A program made the translations under genes and the position numbers. Shown here piece by piece: positions 62,155-64,000 of a DNA stretch of 64,000 nt; position 1 is the stretch's first letter, and each line of letters starts with the position of its first letter. The stretch lies in the NCBI RefSeq assembly GCF_001426375.1, contig NZ_LMEO01000023.1, positions 231,592 to 295,591 of the forward strand, written 5' to 3'. The DNA is from Paenibacillus sp. Root444D2. Lineage in GTDB: Bacteria; Bacillota; Bacilli; Paenibacillales; NBRC-103111. The notes below the pieces were generated by a model. The model saw only the letters and a program-made list of their open reading frames with translations, was not told the DNA's origin and ran no database searches.

Positions 62155-64000
62155 GTGAAGCGAAGCGTATTTTTATTTTGGCTTTACTCGAACTTAACCA
62201 TTCTATGTATTCCCATCGTCATCACGATGTTGGTTCTTTTTCAGTCGCAGCATCTACTGAGCTCGGAGGTCATTCGGTCCAACAAAGCATTACTTAACCA
62301 GGTAAAACAATCGCTAGACAATCAGTTCAAAGATATTAAACGGATGGGTCTCCAGCTTTCCCTGGATCCTAAAGTTATTAAGTATGTTAATCAAGCTGAT
62401 TTTAACAATTCGCAAGTCAAGATCGATACACTGGATCTGATCACTTCGCTTCGTTCTTATGCCGCCTCGAATGGGGATATTAACGATTTATATGTATATA
62501 TGAAAAAAGGACATTTCGGGGTTACGACATCGACAATGAATCAAGATGAGCTCCTGTTCCAATTGCTCCACGCAGGAAATAAAGGCATCACCATGAAGCA
62601 GTGGAGCGACAGTATGGAGAAAATCTACTATGGAAATTTCCTTCAATTCGCTGACGATGACATGGTGTACATGCAGTCACTGCCGATTCAGAATGCCAGT
62701 GAAGCGCCGGCAACACTTGTCGTCATGCTGAACGCAGAACGTTTGAAGGCAGCCATCTCAAATATCCAGATTGCCCAAACAGGCAGTGTGTTGATACTCG
62801 ATTCCACCAATAAGCTGCTGATGACTGCAGGTGATTCGGAGCATGTTTCCGATATTGATTTCGAGCAGATCCGCTCAGCTGAAGGTTCATTTAGTCAAAA
62901 ATGGGGCAAAGAAGAGGTAACGGTTTCTTACGTTTCTTCGGTTGAAAATGAATGGAAGTATGTGTCCATCGTTCCTACGAAAATTTATTCAGCCAAAGTA
63001 AGTCAATTGCGCAGCTGGATTTATGCGGGCTTATTTATGTGTATTTTTGTCGGTGGTCCGATGTCTATCTGGCTGACGCGAAGACATTATATGCCGATCC
63101 GCCGCATGGTGGATTTGGTTTCTCCGAAGGTGAAGTCCAATATCGAAGGGATTGGGAATGAATTCTCACTGCTCCAGTCCTTCATGTCGGAAAATGAAGC
63201 TTTGCAGGTTACGGCAAACCGAACTATTCAGAAGCAGCAAGACGTGCTGCGCAGCCATTTCCTGGCACGGCTGCTCAAAGGCAGAGTCGAGAGCGGTTCT
63301 GCACTCGCGCAATCGATGGAATCGTTTGACCTGCGGTTCGAGACGAACCGTTTCGCCGTATTGCTGTTTCATATTGGCGATTATGAGGCTTTGTTTGCTG
63401 ATAGCGGGTCACGTGATGCGGAGTCCAAATTACAGTATGTCTATTATATTGTGACGAACATTACGGAAGAGCTGATTGGCCGAAAACATACCGTGTTCAC
63501 GACCGAGGTGGACGGTATGATCGCTTTTCTAGTTAATATTCAGAATGACGATGAAGTTCGGACGAAGCAGGAATTGATTGAGATTGCGCAAGAGGCGCAG
63601 ACGATTATTCAGGGGAAATTTTATATTCAGCTGACGATAGGAATCAGTGATATTCATCCTCTTTTGACCGGAATACCCCATGGGTTCGATGAGGCGCTGG
63701 AAGCGCTGGAATATAAATTCGTCATTGGTCCAAGCCAAATTATACCGTTTGATCGGATCAAACGACCGAAGAATGAGCTGTATTACCCGCTGGATATGGA
63801 GCGGCAGCTGATTAATCATATTCGAACCGGACAGTACGAGGAGGCCATGGAGGCTGTCAGCGAACTAATTGTAACGAATGTGTCGGATGGCACATTGTCG
63901 CTGCAGCTTGGAAAGCTTCTTATGTTTGAATTGATCGGCACGATCTTGAAGGCTATCGAGCATCTTGATCAGGGTCCTAATGAACTTGCGGTAGAGAAGC
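62155..64000 (+). CDS. AraC-type regulator with extracellular sensor domain (partial)
   Basis: GTG at 62155 with GGGAGG 8 bases upstream; 615 codons are open to the right edge. One membrane helix at about 10-32, an extracellular cache-like domain (about 35-280), a second helix (about 285-305), then a cytoplasmic region (HFLARLLKGRVESG, RFAVLLFHIGDYEALF, GFDEALEALEYKFVIG) as in YesN/YtdP-like regulators. The C-terminal AraC DNA-binding domain is expected beyond the window. It should activate the transporter and DUF4091 genes on sensing an extracellular sugar. Confidence 0.88.
   Translation, partial: MKRSVFLFWLYSNLTILCIPIVITMLVLFQSQHLLSSEVIRSNKALLNQVKQSLDNQFKDIKRMGLQLSLDPKVIKYVNQADFNNSQVKIDTLDLITSLRSYAASNGDINDLYVYMKKGHFGVTTSTMNQDELLFQLLHAGNKGITMKQWSDSMEKIYYGNFLQFADDDMVYMQSLPIQNASEAPATLVVMLNAERLKAAISNIQIAQTGSVLILDSTNKLLMTAGDSEHVSDIDFEQIRSAEGSFSQKWGKEEVTVSYVSSVENEWKYVSIVPTKIYSAKVSQLRSWIYAGLFMCIFVGGPMSIWLTRRHYMPIRRMVDLVSPKVKSNIEGIGNEFSLLQSFMSENEALQVTANRTIQKQQDVLRSHFLARLLKGRVESGSALAQSMESFDLRFETNRFAVLLFHIGDYEALFADSGSRDAESKLQYVYYIVTNITEELIGRKHTVFTTEVDGMIAFLVNIQNDDEVRTKQELIEIAQEAQTIIQGKFYIQLTIGISDIHPLLTGIPHGFDEALEALEYKFVIGPSQIIPFDRIKRPKNELYYPLDMERQLINHIRTGQYEEAMEAVSELIVTNVSDGTLSLQLGKLLMFELIGTILKAIEHLDQGPNELAVEK

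Overview
The window looks like a Bacillota chromosome of the Paenibacillus type. The support is strong AGGAGG-type ribosome binding sites, an S-layer-homology protein, LplABC/YtcQ-style sugar transporters paired with an AraC-type sensor regulator, Gram-positive lipoproteins, and U-tailed hairpin terminators after most genes. The assignment to genus level is inference from gene style, not from a marker gene.

Layout. 1-7 kb holds housekeeping and accessory genes: a polysaccharide deacetylase lipoprotein, a permease, a Nudix hydrolase coupled to a DUF1284 protein, a divergent SRAP-fold protein, a CheY-like receiver and a membrane diguanylate cyclase. 7-33 kb is the main system: an extracellular contractile injection system (eCIS, a phage-tail-like particle of the Afp/PVC class). 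In order it has an AAA+ ATPase, a DUF4255 cap protein, a transthyretin-like-fold protein, sheath, tube, an E-like assembly chaperone with a GpE/DUF6760-like -1 frame extension, a second tube protein, a 1562-residue repeat and coiled-coil protein, a LysM baseplate/tube protein, gpD-like hub, gpV-like spike, gp25-like wedge, two gpJ-like baseplate proteins, a beta-propeller/gpI fusion and a conserved 563-residue protein. No lysis genes, capsid genes or recognisable toxin are present, which fits an injection particle rather than a prophage.

33-40 kb carries a LysR regulator divergent from a tautomerase/carboxymuconolactone decarboxylase-like pair, then a TetR regulator divergent from a redox operon (SDR, MDR oxidoreductase, strictosidine-synthase-like propeller, second SDR). 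40-42.5 kb is a decay zone with gene remnants, a MITE-like element and a chimeric response-regulator/MFS pseudogene. 42.8-53.4 kb has a large S-layer-homology surface protein, a hybrid 7TM sensor kinase, a BTAD response regulator, an MFS exporter and its TetR repressor with matching operators. 53.5-64 kb has an EamA transporter with a metallophosphoesterase, then a carbohydrate-utilisation locus: DUF4091 putative glycosidase, DeoR regulator, lipoprotein binding protein, two LplB/LplC-type permeases and the start of a cache-sensor AraC-type regulator that runs off the end.

The most interesting signals are (i) a U UUU UUG slippery heptamer and missing start codon joining the two tail-assembly-chaperone ORFs of the eCIS, as in phage P2 E/E'; (ii) two distant arrays of four 28-bp palindromes with the same 52/62/52-bp spacing; (iii) a hairpin plus Shine-Dalgarno element in front of three unrelated genes, with compensating base changes; and (iv) five ~113-bp tandem repeats between two baseplate genes.
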